Made by a program: the position numbers and the translations under genes
Assembly (NCBI GenBank): GCA_900551135.1
Contig: URUX01000037.1
Coordinates: forward strand, 1-17,480
Reading direction: 5' to 3'
DNA length: 17,480 bases
From: an uncultured Clostridium sp.
Lineage (GTDB): Bacteria > Bacillota > Clostridia > Lachnospirales > Lachnospiraceae
Notes under the pieces: generated by a model
Seen by the model: only the letters and a program-made list of their open reading frames with translations
Databases searched by the model: none
Told to the model about the DNA's origin: nothing
Part shown: positions 1 through 7,532 of the stretch, one piece after another
Layout: the number at the start of each line of letters is the position of its first letter
Numbering within the stretch: the first letter of the stretch is position 1

Positions 1-1459
1 AGGATTTCCGGAAAATAAATGAACAGATTGAGGATGCCGATGCCAGATACAAAAATCCGAGGAACCTTTGCTCCGGTTCGGTGAGACAGCTGAATAATGA
101 GATTACCGCACAGAGAAATGTCCGCTTTTTTGCATTTGCGCTTGTAAAGGCGGACGATGTGGATTTTCAGAATTCCCGAAAGGAACAGTTCTTATTTCTG
201 CAGAAGCTGTTGTGGAATTTAAAGAAGTGGACAGCGATACCATTCTGTCCGCTGTGGAAGAGTTTGAAAATAAGGTGGCAGGCTATTCGGTTCCTTCGGA
301 TGGTCTGGTATTGATTTATGATGATATCGCCTATGGCCTTTCCCTGGGACGGACGGCTAAATTCCCCAGGGATTCCATCGCGTTTAAGTGGGCGGATGAA
401 ACGGCAGAAACCACGCTGCGTGAGATAGAGTGGAGCGCGAGCAGGACGGGGCTCATTAATCCGGTTGCCATCTTTGATCCGGTGGAACTGGAGGGAACAA
501 CGGTGAGTCGTGCCAGTGTCCATAATATCAGTATTGTCAGAGGACTGAAGCTGGGAATCGGTGACCGTATAACCGTTTATAAGGCCAATATGATAATCCC
601 GCAGATTGCGGAAAACCTCACCGGCAGCGATACTCTGCCCATACCGGATGCATGCCCGGTGTGCGGAGGGGCAACGAAGATAGAGCAGGTGAATGACGTG
701 CAGTCTCTGTACTGTACCAATCCGGACTGTCAGGCCAAAAAGATAAAAAGCTTTACGCTTCTGGTAAGCAGGGACGCCCTCAATATTGACGGACTTTCTG
801 AGGCAACTCTGGAGAAATTTATCAGCGCAGGCTTTATCCATGAGTATTCCGATATCTTCCACCTGGATCGGTATGAAGAGACTATTGTAGAGATGGAAGG
901 ATTTGGAAAGAAGTCTTATGACAATCTCCAGGAATCCATTCAAAAGGCTTCAAAGACTACCCTTCCAAGAGTCATTTATGGACTGGGAATTGCAGGGATC
1001 GGCCTTGCCAATGCCAAGGTGCTGTGCCGCCAGTTTGGTTATGATTTTGAAAGGATGCGCCATGCAGATGCGGAGTCCCTAACTGCCGCAGACGGGATTG
1101 GAACCGTGCTGGCCCAGGCATGGATAGACTATTTTGCAGATGAAAAGAAAAATGAAATCGTAGATCACCTTCTTTCAGAACTCGCCATTGAACAGGAACA
1201 GGCACCGAAGGAGGGCGGAAAATTTGCAGGGTTGACCTTTGTCATTACCGGTACTGTAGAGCGCTTTGCTAACCGGAAAGCGCTTCAGGCTGTGATTGAG
1301 GCAGAGGGAGGAAAGGCAGCAGGAAGTGTTACGTCAAAGACGGCATACTTAATTAACAACGATACAGCCTCCAATTCCTCTAAAAATAAAAAAGCCAAAG
1401 AACTGGGAATCCCTGTTATTTCAGAAGAAGAGTTTTTAAGGATGCTGGAGGAAGAATAA
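1..1459 (+). pseudogene. ligA: NAD-dependent DNA ligase LigA, 3' part, apparent frameshift
   Basis: LigA seals nicks during replication and repair using NAD+. The catalytic KxDG lysine would lie upstream of the window. Frame 3 (codons from base 3) is open to about 208 and encodes the end of the adenylation domain, including a KNPRNLCSGSVRQL motif. From about 208 the ligase continues in frame 2: the OB fold (TGLINPVAIFDPVELEGTTV type), a four-cysteine zinc finger (CPVC...CTNPDC, bases about 650-730), helix-hairpin-helix repeats, and a C-terminal BRCT domain (about 1215-1450). Neither frame alone holds the whole protein, so one frameshift lies at about 200-210. The first in-frame ATG after it is at 212, but that is inside the adenylation domain and is not a credible native start. 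LigA is normally essential, so this is either a decayed second copy or a sequencing/assembly error. metA follows after one base. Confidence 0.85.
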
Positions 1460-1460
1460 G

Positions 1461-2384
1461 ATGCCGATTAAGATACAAAATGATTTGCCGGCCCGTGCGG
1501 TGCTGGAGTCTGAGAATATATTTATGATGGACGAAACCAGGGCGGTAAGCCAGGATATTCGTCCGCTGGAAATTCTGATATTAAATCTGATGCCGATAAA
1601 AGAAGAGACAGAAACCCAGCTTCTCAGAGCGCTGTCCAATACTCCTCTTCAGATTGAATGTACATTTTTAATGATGTCCAGCCATGTGTCGAAAAACACA
1701 TCAGCCAGCCATTTAAATAAGTTTTACGTTACCTTTGATTCTGTTAAGAAAAATCATTATGATGGTATGATTATTACAGGGGCGCCAGTGGAACATCTGG
1801 AATATGAGGAGGTCAATTACTGGCCTGAACTGACACAGGTAATGGAGTGGAGCAGGACTCATGTGACTTCTACCATGCATATCTGCTGGGGAGCCCAGGC
1901 AGGACTGTATTACCACTATGGAATTCCGAAATATGAAAGGGAAACCAAGCTTTCCGGAGTGTATAACCATATGGTTCTGGACAGGAAAGTACCGCTGCTC
2001 CGGAGTTTTAACGACTATTTTTATGCGCCGCATTCCCGTTATACGGAAGTAAGGGAAGAGGATATCCGTAAAGTCAAAGAACTGATGATTGTGGCAAAAT
2101 CTGATGAGGCTGGAATTTTTCTGGTTATGAGCCGGGACGGCAGACAGATTTTTGTCCAGGGTCATCCGGAATATGACAGAATGACCCTGAATAATGAATA
2201 TCACCGGGATTTGAAAAAGGGATTAAATCCAGCCCTTCCCGTGAATTATTATGTGGACAACAATCCATTTTCAGAGCCGCCTTTAATGTGGCGCAGTACG
2301 GCAAATATGCTGTATACCAACTGGCTGAATTTCTACGTATATCAGACTACGCCATATGTACTGGAGGTAGACGAGACTTTATGA
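1461..2384 (+). CDS. metA: Homoserine O-acyltransferase MetA, predicted acetyl-CoA type
   Basis: This cytoplasmic enzyme activates homoserine by O-acylation, the first committed step of methionine synthesis. The 307 residues match the usual MetA length. The triad falls at the same numbers as in E. coli MetA: Cys142 in HICWGAQA, and His235 and Glu237 in QGHPEYD. Residue 111 is Glu (TGAPVEH). Work on Bacillus cereus MetA showed that Glu111 favours acetyl-CoA and Gly111 favours succinyl-CoA, so O-acetylhomoserine is the likely product despite the usual 'succinyltransferase' label. The ATG lies one base after the ligA stop, with the ribosome site GGAGGAAGA inside the end of ligA, so it is probably translated from the same message. 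Its stop overlaps the next start as ATGA. No S-box or methionine riboswitch can precede it here because there is no leader. Confidence 0.96.
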   Translation: MPIKIQNDLPARAVLESENIFMMDETRAVSQDIRPLEILILNLMPIKEETETQLLRALSNTPLQIECTFLMMSSHVSKNTSASHLNKFYVTFDSVKKNHYDGMIITGAPVEHLEYEEVNYWPELTQVMEWSRTHVTSTMHICWGAQAGLYYHYGIPKYERETKLSGVYNHMVLDRKVPLLRSFNDYFYAPHSRYTEVREEDIRKVKELMIVAKSDEAGIFLVMSRDGRQIFVQGHPEYDRMTLNNEYHRDLKKGLNPALPVNYYVDNNPFSEPPLMWRSTANMLYTNWLNFYVYQTTPYVLEVDETL

Positions 2385-3529
2385 AAACGGTAATAGCCAT
2401 GGATTCCTTAAAGGGAAGCCTGACTTCCATGGAGGCAGGGCAGGCGGCAGCCAGGGGAATCCGCAGAGCAGATCCGCAGGCGCAAATTGTTGTACGGCCG
2501 CTGGCAGATGGCGGGGAGGGCACGGTAACATCCCTGACAGGTGGAATGGGCGGAGAATATCAGACAGTAGTGGTGACCGGCCCATTGGGAGAACCGGTAG
2601 AATGTCAGTATGGGATCCTTGGGGAAACCCGGACAGGAGTAGTGGAGATGTCCGCTGCTGCAGGGATTACCCTGATTCCGGAAGAAAAAAAGAATCCTCT
2701 TTATACTACAACTTACGGTGTAGGGGAGATAATAAAAGACGCAATAGAAAAAGGCTGCCGACGGTTTATTGTCGGGATTGGCGGCAGTGCTACCAATGAT
2801 GGAGGCGCAGGGATGCTTCAGGCTCTGGGATTTGGATTGTTCGATCTGGAGGGAAAGCAGATTCCTTTCGGGGCAGAGGGTTTAAAAAAACTGCACCGGA
2901 TAGATGCTTCCATGGCAATGCCTGAGTTAGACGAATGCCAGTTTCTGGTAGCCTGTGATGTAACCAATCCGCTTTGCGGAGAAAGGGGCTGCAGTGCTGT
3001 TTACGGGCCGCAAAAAGGCGCGGATAAAGAAATGGTTAACCAGATGGATCAGTGGCTTTTCCGGTATGCAGAACTGGCTGGGAAAAGCGGTTTTCATGCC
3101 AGTCCCGACTATCCCGGAACAGGGGCGGCAGGAGGTATGGGGTTTGCGTTTTTAACCTTTACCAATGCGGTGCTGGAGTCAGGGATTCAGATTGTGTTAA
3201 GGGAAACCGGCCTGGAATCATATATAAAAGATGCGGATCTGTTTATTACTGGTGAAGGACGGCTGGACGGCCAGACTGCCATGGGAAAAGCCCCTGCGGG
3301 AGCAGCAAAGCTGGCAAAACAATACGGGATTCCGGTTGCGGCGCTTGGAGGAAGCGTGGCAAAAGACGGAAACATATGCAGTGAAAAAGGCATTGATGCG
3401 TTATTTCCCATTGTCAGAGGGCCGATTTCTTTAGAAGAGGCCATGAAACCGGAAACTGCAAAAGAAAATCTGTCAGATACGGCAGAGCAGGTATACCGTT
3501 TTATGAAAGCGTGCCGAAAAAGCTTGTAA
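2381..3529 (+). CDS. Glycerate kinase (GarK/GlxK family)
   Basis: This enzyme phosphorylates D-glycerate with ATP, feeding glyoxylate, sugar-acid or serine breakdown into glycolysis. The 382 residues are normal for the family. Motifs seen include the N-terminal MDSLKGSLTS, LADGGEGT (about residues 41-48), a glycine-rich GIGGSATNDGGAGM segment, and ITGEGRLDGQTAMGK near the C-terminus. I chose the ATG at 2381 over one further upstream in frame (2288). It is preceded by GGAGG (about 2363) at good spacing, the family conserved sequence starts exactly there, and it overlaps the metA stop by four bases (ATGA), a sign of translational coupling. Whether the product is 2- or 3-phosphoglycerate cannot be read from the sequence. 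A functional link to metA is not obvious beyond shared transcription. Confidence 0.95.
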   Translation: MKTVIAMDSLKGSLTSMEAGQAAARGIRRADPQAQIVVRPLADGGEGTVTSLTGGMGGEYQTVVVTGPLGEPVECQYGILGETRTGVVEMSAAAGITLIPEEKKNPLYTTTYGVGEIIKDAIEKGCRRFIVGIGGSATNDGGAGMLQALGFGLFDLEGKQIPFGAEGLKKLHRIDASMAMPELDECQFLVACDVTNPLCGERGCSAVYGPQKGADKEMVNQMDQWLFRYAELAGKSGFHASPDYPGTGAAGGMGFAFLTFTNAVLESGIQIVLRETGLESYIKDADLFITGEGRLDGQTAMGKAPAGAAKLAKQYGIPVAALGGSVAKDGNICSEKGIDALFPIVRGPISLEEAMKPETAKENLSDTAEQVYRFMKACRKSL

Positions 3530-3553
3530 GTTACCGGCAGTTTCCGGTATAAT
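3524..3553 (+). promoter_or_regulatory. Sigma-A-type promoter for the 3587-9864 gene run
   Basis: A TTGTAA -35 box (3524-3529) and a perfect TATAAT -10 box (3548-3553) are separated by 18 bases. The -35 overlaps the stop codon of the glycerate kinase gene. The start codon at 3587 lies about 34 bases past the -10, with AGGGGG about 9 bases before it. This is a sequence match only. Confidence 0.7.
3532..3549. repeat. Inverted repeat TACCGG-N6-CCGGTA in the promoter spacer
   Basis: Perfect 6-base half-sites (3532-3537 and 3544-3549) sit between the -35 and -10 boxes, the second half overlapping the -10. No T-run follows, so it is not a standard terminator. Its place suits a repressor operator, but the protein that would bind is unknown. 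Confidence 0.45.
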
Positions 3554-3586
3554 GGATAAAAACAAAGTAAAACAGGGGGTGCAGCT

Positions 3587-5539
3587 ATGCCTGAGGAATT
3601 TTATTCGCCATTAGAAGAATATGAAAAAGCAAGAAAGACAGGTCAGAAACAATACCGGGCCAGCGTGTCTGCCGGAACGTATCCATACCTTCCGGCATTG
3701 GACGATATGCTGCCCAATGAAGATATTGTAGCTGAAAATTATTTGGGAATTGTGGAGATTCCATTGGATCAGATTGTGGGAACGAAAACTGCAGGACGTC
3801 AGAATGCATTTTCAAATGGTTTTTTGCCGCTGTTTCGTCCAAATACTGAATTTGGAAGCAAATGGATCAATCTCTATCAGTCGCAGCTTAATGAAGGCAT
3901 CCGCGATCCCATTAAAGCCTATGAATTTATGAATAAATTTTATGTTCAGGAGGGAAATAAACGGGTCAGCGTCCTGAAATATGTAGGAGCTGCCAGCATT
4001 GCCGGAGAGGTCACCCGGCTGGTTCCGCGGCGCAGCGATTCGCTGGAAAATAAAATTTATTATGAGTTCATGGAATTTTATGAAATTACCGGAATGAATG
4101 AAATGTGGTTCAGCAAAGAGGGCGGTTTTCAGAAGTTCCTGAACCTTACCGGATTTGGTACCGATGCTCCCTGGGCTCAGGAAGAAAAAGTAAGAGCCAA
4201 GGCAGCTTATGCCAGATTCCGGATAGCTTTTGATGAAAAAATAGGAAAAAGGCTTCCGGTTACGCCGGCAGATGCCATGGTGGTGTATCTGGAAACATTT
4301 GGAATGCATCATCTGGAAAGAGTTTCCGATGAAGCGCTCCGCGAAGAACTGGGAAGATTCTGGGAAGAAATAAATCTGGCTTATCAGGATAACGCCATTA
4401 ATCTGGTAGAAGAGCCGGAAAGGGAAAATGGCAAGAGTACCGTTAAGTTTCTGGATTTCCTGATTCCTTCTTCCGCTCCGTCTAATTTGAAAATAGCATT
4501 TATTAATGCGAAGGATCCGGAGACCTCTAACTGGACGTACAGCCATGAACTGGGACGCCTTCACGTACAGCAGGTTTTAAAGGACAAGGTGACAACTACC
4601 CATATTGACAATGTCAATACCGGCGAAGAGGCTATGAAAGCCATTGAACTGGCAATTTCGGCCGGAAATAACGTGATTTTTACGACTACGCCCAAGATGG
4701 CTACTGCCAGTTTGAAAGCGGCAGTGCTTCATCCGGAAGTAAAGATTTTAAACTGTTCGGTTAATGTCTCCCATAAAGCCATCCGCACGTATTATGGAAG
4801 AATGTACGAGGCCAAATTTCTGATTGGAGCCATTGCCGCCAGTCTGTCAGAACAGGATGATTTGGGATATCTGGCAGATTATCCGATTTACGGTATGATG
4901 GCGAATATTAATGCCTTTGCCCTGGGAGCCAGAATGATTAATCCAGGGGCCAAGGTTCATCTGGAATGGTCCACCATAAAGGGACATGACGCTATGGCTG
5001 CTTTAGAGGCAAAAGGAATCAGAATAGCTTCCGGAAAAGACAGTATTACACCGATTGAGGAAAACCGGGTATTCGGTTTATACCGGAAAAATGGAGATGA
5101 TGTGGAAAACCTGGCAGCGCCTATCTGGAACTGGGGAAAATACTATGAAAAGATTATCCGCCAGATCTTAAATGGCGGCTGGACTGCAGGGGAAGCAAGG
5201 AAAGAGCAGGCCTTAAACTACTATTGGGGAATGTCTGCGGATGTAATCGATGTAGCTTACAGCACCCGTACCCCGGAAGGAACCAAGCATTTAATTTCTC
5301 TTTTAAAACGGGCAATTTGCAGAAATGATTTCTATCCCTTTGAAGGAATTGTTACTGCCCAGGATGGCACGATTATGTGCGCAGACGGGCAGGTCTTAAC
5401 TCCGGCTGAGATTGTTGCCATGGACTGGCTGACCGATAATGTAGTAGGAAGAATACCGGATCAGGATGAACTGACAGAGGAAGCCAGGGAAGTTGTGCAG
5501 ATTCATGGTAAAAACAAAGAAAGCGAAGAAGCTGATTAA
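3587..5539 (+). CDS. ParB-like / BMP (PnrA-like) fusion protein, predicted cytoplasmic
   Basis: The C-terminal half (about residues 300-500) resembles the basic membrane protein / PnrA family of nucleoside-binding proteins: KIAFINAKDPETSNWTYSHELGR, an IFTTTPKM segment, TYYGRMYEAKFLIGAIAA, and NAFALGARMINPGAKVHLEWST. The N-terminal part (about 54-150) looks like a ParB/sulfiredoxin-fold domain: VEIPLDQIVGTKTAGR, then GIRDPIKAYEFMNKFYVQEGNKRVSVLKY, where EGNKR takes the place of the ParB-family DGxHR motif. Residues 155-290 form a mostly helical linker. There is no signal peptide, lipobox or membrane segment, although extracellular BMP proteins are lipoproteins. The protein is therefore probably cytoplasmic, perhaps a nucleoside-like ligand sensor, not an ABC transporter component. 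No permease or ATPase gene is nearby. It is the first gene after the promoter at 3524-3553. The function is unknown; the BMP assignment is firm, the ParB-like one is moderate. Confidence 0.8.
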   Translation: MPEEFYSPLEEYEKARKTGQKQYRASVSAGTYPYLPALDDMLPNEDIVAENYLGIVEIPLDQIVGTKTAGRQNAFSNGFLPLFRPNTEFGSKWINLYQSQLNEGIRDPIKAYEFMNKFYVQEGNKRVSVLKYVGAASIAGEVTRLVPRRSDSLENKIYYEFMEFYEITGMNEMWFSKEGGFQKFLNLTGFGTDAPWAQEEKVRAKAAYARFRIAFDEKIGKRLPVTPADAMVVYLETFGMHHLERVSDEALREELGRFWEEINLAYQDNAINLVEEPERENGKSTVKFLDFLIPSSAPSNLKIAFINAKDPETSNWTYSHELGRLHVQQVLKDKVTTTHIDNVNTGEEAMKAIELAISAGNNVIFTTTPKMATASLKAAVLHPEVKILNCSVNVSHKAIRTYYGRMYEAKFLIGAIAASLSEQDDLGYLADYPIYGMMANINAFALGARMINPGAKVHLEWSTIKGHDAMAALEAKGIRIASGKDSITPIEENRVFGLYRKNGDDVENLAAPIWNWGKYYEKIIRQILNGGWTAGEARKEQALNYYWGMSADVIDVAYSTRTPEGTKHLISLLKRAICRNDFYPFEGIVTAQDGTIMCADGQVLTPAEIVAMDWLTDNVVGRIPDQDELTEEAREVVQIHGKNKESEEAD

Positions 5540-5606
5540 GGGAACGAGGAATTTGCTGGCCGCCAGGGGGATTGAAAAAGGCGGCAAAATACAGGAAGGA
5601 AAAAAG

Positions 5607-6194
5607 ATGCGGATATTAATTGTTTCGGATGAGGAATCTAAATCACTTTGGGACTATTATGATGAGAGTAAGCTTAAGGGGATTGATTTAATACTTTCCT
5701 GCGGAGATGTGTCTCCAAAATACCTGTCATTTCTGGTGACTTTTTCCCATGCTCCTCTTTTATACGTATATGGCAATCATGACAGAGAGGAGCCGGAAGG
5801 CTGCGTTTGTATCGAGGATCAGATCTATACATACAAAGGCCTCCGGATACTGGGACTGGGAGGATCTATGCGGTACCGGCCCGGTGGAGAACATCAATAC
5901 ACGGAGACTCAGATGAAATGGAGAATTTCACTTTTGTGGTGGCAGCTGAGACGAAATAAGGGGTTTGACATTTTACTGACCCATGCCCCGGCAAAGGGCC
6001 TGGGAGACGGAGACGATTTGTGCCACACCGGTTTCCAGTGCTTTTTAGAACTGATGGAGAAATATAAACCCAGATATTTTATTCACGGTCACATGCATTT
6101 GAACTACGGCGGCAGGGCAAAGCGGCTGCAGCAGTATCAGGAGACCATTGTAATCAATGGTTATGAGGTCTACATACTGGATGTTGATGTATAA
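5607..6194 (+). CDS. Metallophosphoesterase family protein with altered first metal motif
   Basis: This is a 195-residue calcineurin-like phosphoesterase, predicted to hydrolyse a phosphoester with two metal ions. Motifs seen: SDEES (residues 7-11), CGDV (32-35, the GD motif), YGNHD (55-59), THAP (125-128, metal His126) and HGHMH (160-164). The first motif is normally DxH; here it is Asp8-Glu-Glu10, so the usual His ligand is replaced by Glu. That may change metal choice or weaken activity. I chose ATG 5607 because AGGAAGGA (5593-5600) precedes it and the conserved beta strand MRILIVSD starts there; a longer reading from 5493 would overlap the previous gene by 47 bases and adds only a basic, unlike-family stretch. 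The gap to the upstream gene is 67 bases. The substrate is unknown. Confidence 0.85.
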   Translation: MRILIVSDEESKSLWDYYDESKLKGIDLILSCGDVSPKYLSFLVTFSHAPLLYVYGNHDREEPEGCVCIEDQIYTYKGLRILGLGGSMRYRPGGEHQYTETQMKWRISLLWWQLRRNKGFDILLTHAPAKGLGDGDDLCHTGFQCFLELMEKYKPRYFIHGHMHLNYGGRAKRLQQYQETIVINGYEVYILDVDV

Positions 6195-6224
6195 AAAAAC
6201 CTTTAAGAAAAGGAAGAAGTTCAA

Positions 6225-6920
6225 GTGAGCGAAAAGAAAACAGAGTTAGAAGAGATGCTGCAGATCTTCCAGCGTCTCAGCGACAGCGATAAGGTGCTGA
6301 TTGGAATTGGCGGAGAATGGAAACAGAATCCGGATAAAAAGCAGATAACCAGAATTGTAAGCCGTCCGGAAGCAGACAGGGCTTATGAAGCATTGTACGA
6401 ATTAATAAAGGATAAGGATTATTTTATTGTAACGACAGTAACTGACGGAAAGATATGGGAACAGCCGTTTGACAACAGCCGGATTGTAGCACCTTGCGGA
6501 AACATTACCTGGAAACAGTGTGAGCATGGGTGTACCAAAGACATCTGGGAAGACGGGGAAATACCGGATGGAAAATGTCCTCACTGTGGGGCTGATCTGG
6601 TTCCAAATACAGTGGAAAACGGCCATTACATTGAGGAAGGATATCTTCCCCAGTGGAAGGCTTATACAGAGTGGCTGGCCGGAACCCTGAATAAAACCCT
6701 GACCGTGCTGGAACTGGGAGAGGGATTTCGGACTCCTACGGTCATTCGCTGGCCATTTGAGAAAACCGTATTTTTTAACAAAAAGGCCTGGTTTTACCGC
6801 ATTCACCATGAGTTTTACCAGATAAGCGAGGATCTGAACGAAAAGGCAGATGGAGTGGAAGCAGATTCGGTTTCCTTTATCTGCCGTCTGGCAGAATGCA
6901 GCAGGGGAGGAAAGCCATGA
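6225..6920 (+). CDS. Divergent sirtuin-like (Sir2) zinc protein, GTG start
   Basis: Classic sirtuins remove acyl groups from lysine, or transfer ADP-ribose, using NAD+. This 231-residue protein has a reduced version of the pattern: VLIGIGGEW (24-32) where sirtuins have the GAGxS NAD loop, IVTTVTDGKIWEQPF (68-82) in place of TQNIDxL, IVAPCGNI (87-94) in place of the HG catalytic segment, a zinc ribbon (Cys99, Cys103, Cys118, Cys121), and VLELGEGFRTPTVIRWPFE near the end. If that alignment is right, the catalytic His is Cys91. The GTG start at 6225 follows AGGAAG by 8 bases; no closer ATG fits. Its stop overlaps hisH (ATGA), suggesting coupled translation. The sirtuin assignment comes from motif order only, and activity is doubtful. 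It could instead be a catalytically dead NAD or ADP-ribose binder. Confidence 0.6.
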   Translation: MSEKKTELEEMLQIFQRLSDSDKVLIGIGGEWKQNPDKKQITRIVSRPEADRAYEALYELIKDKDYFIVTTVTDGKIWEQPFDNSRIVAPCGNITWKQCEHGCTKDIWEDGEIPDGKCPHCGADLVPNTVENGHYIEEGYLPQWKAYTEWLAGTLNKTLTVLELGEGFRTPTVIRWPFEKTVFFNKKAWFYRIHHEFYQISEDLNEKADGVEADSVSFICRLAECSRGGKP

Positions 6921-7522
6921 TCGGAATCATTGACTACGATGCAGGAAATCTTAGAAGCGTTTCCAAAGCGCTGGAGGCCATGGGAGAGACGCCGGTGATT
7001 TCCAGGGACAGAGAGGTACTCCTTGGAGCAGATAAGGTGATTCTGCCGGGAGTAGGCTCATTTGGGGATGCAATGGAAAAGCTGAACCAGTATGGATTAA
7101 CAGAGGTTATCCATGAAATTACCGATTCCGGCAAGCCGTTTCTGGGGATTTGTCTGGGGCTTCAGCTTTTGTTTGAGAGCAGTGAAGAAAGCCCTGGAAT
7201 CAAGGGCCTTGGGATTTTAAAGGGCCAGATTCTTCGCATACCGGACTCTCCGGGGCTTAAAATTCCTCATATGGGCTGGAATTCCCTGGATATCAGAGAA
7301 GGAGCGAAGCTGTTTAAAGGAATTGATAATGGGGCATATGTTTATTTTGTCCACTCATACTATTGTAAAGCGAAGGAAGAATCGGTTGTGGCAGCTTCTG
7401 CAGAATACAGTACCCATATCCACGCTTCCGTGGAACAGGATAATGTATTTGCCTGTCAGTTTCATCCGGAAAAAAGCGGCAGCACGGGGCTTCAGATTTT
7501 GAAAAACTTCATTGAACTGTAG
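6917..7522 (+). CDS. hisH: Imidazole glycerol phosphate synthase, glutaminase subunit HisH
   Basis: HisH releases ammonia from glutamine and channels it to HisF to make IGP and AICAR in histidine synthesis. The 201 residues match the family. The glutaminase nucleophile is Cys79 (GICLGLQLLF), paired with His183 and Glu185 (CQFHPEKSG). The oxyanion-strand segment PGVGSFGDAM (44-53) is present. The ATG at 6917 overlaps the upstream stop and follows GGGGAGGA (6904-6911); the product begins MIGIIDYDAGN as expected. hisF follows after 10 bases, consistent with the two forming one complex. The other histidine genes are not in this window. Confidence 0.97.
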   Translation: MIGIIDYDAGNLRSVSKALEAMGETPVISRDREVLLGADKVILPGVGSFGDAMEKLNQYGLTEVIHEITDSGKPFLGICLGLQLLFESSEESPGIKGLGILKGQILRIPDSPGLKIPHMGWNSLDIREGAKLFKGIDNGAYVYFVHSYYCKAKEESVVAASAEYSTHIHASVEQDNVFACQFHPEKSGSTGLQILKNFIEL

Positions 7523-7532
7523 GAGGTGCCGG

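Noticed and set aside
167..943. Long - strand reading frame (258 codons) opposite ligA
   Set aside because: It lies fully antisense to clear ligase domains, has no family pattern or ribosome site, and is a composition shadow.
3812..4564. Long - strand reading frame (250 codons) opposite the BMP fusion gene
   Set aside because: It is antisense to a well-supported gene, is rich in Phe/Ile/Ser as expected of a shadow frame, and has no recognisable domain.
5493..5606. Longer N-terminus for the metallophosphoesterase from an upstream ATG
   Set aside because: It would overlap the previous gene, adds a Lys/Gly-rich stretch unlike the family, and the ATG at 5607 has the good ribosome site.
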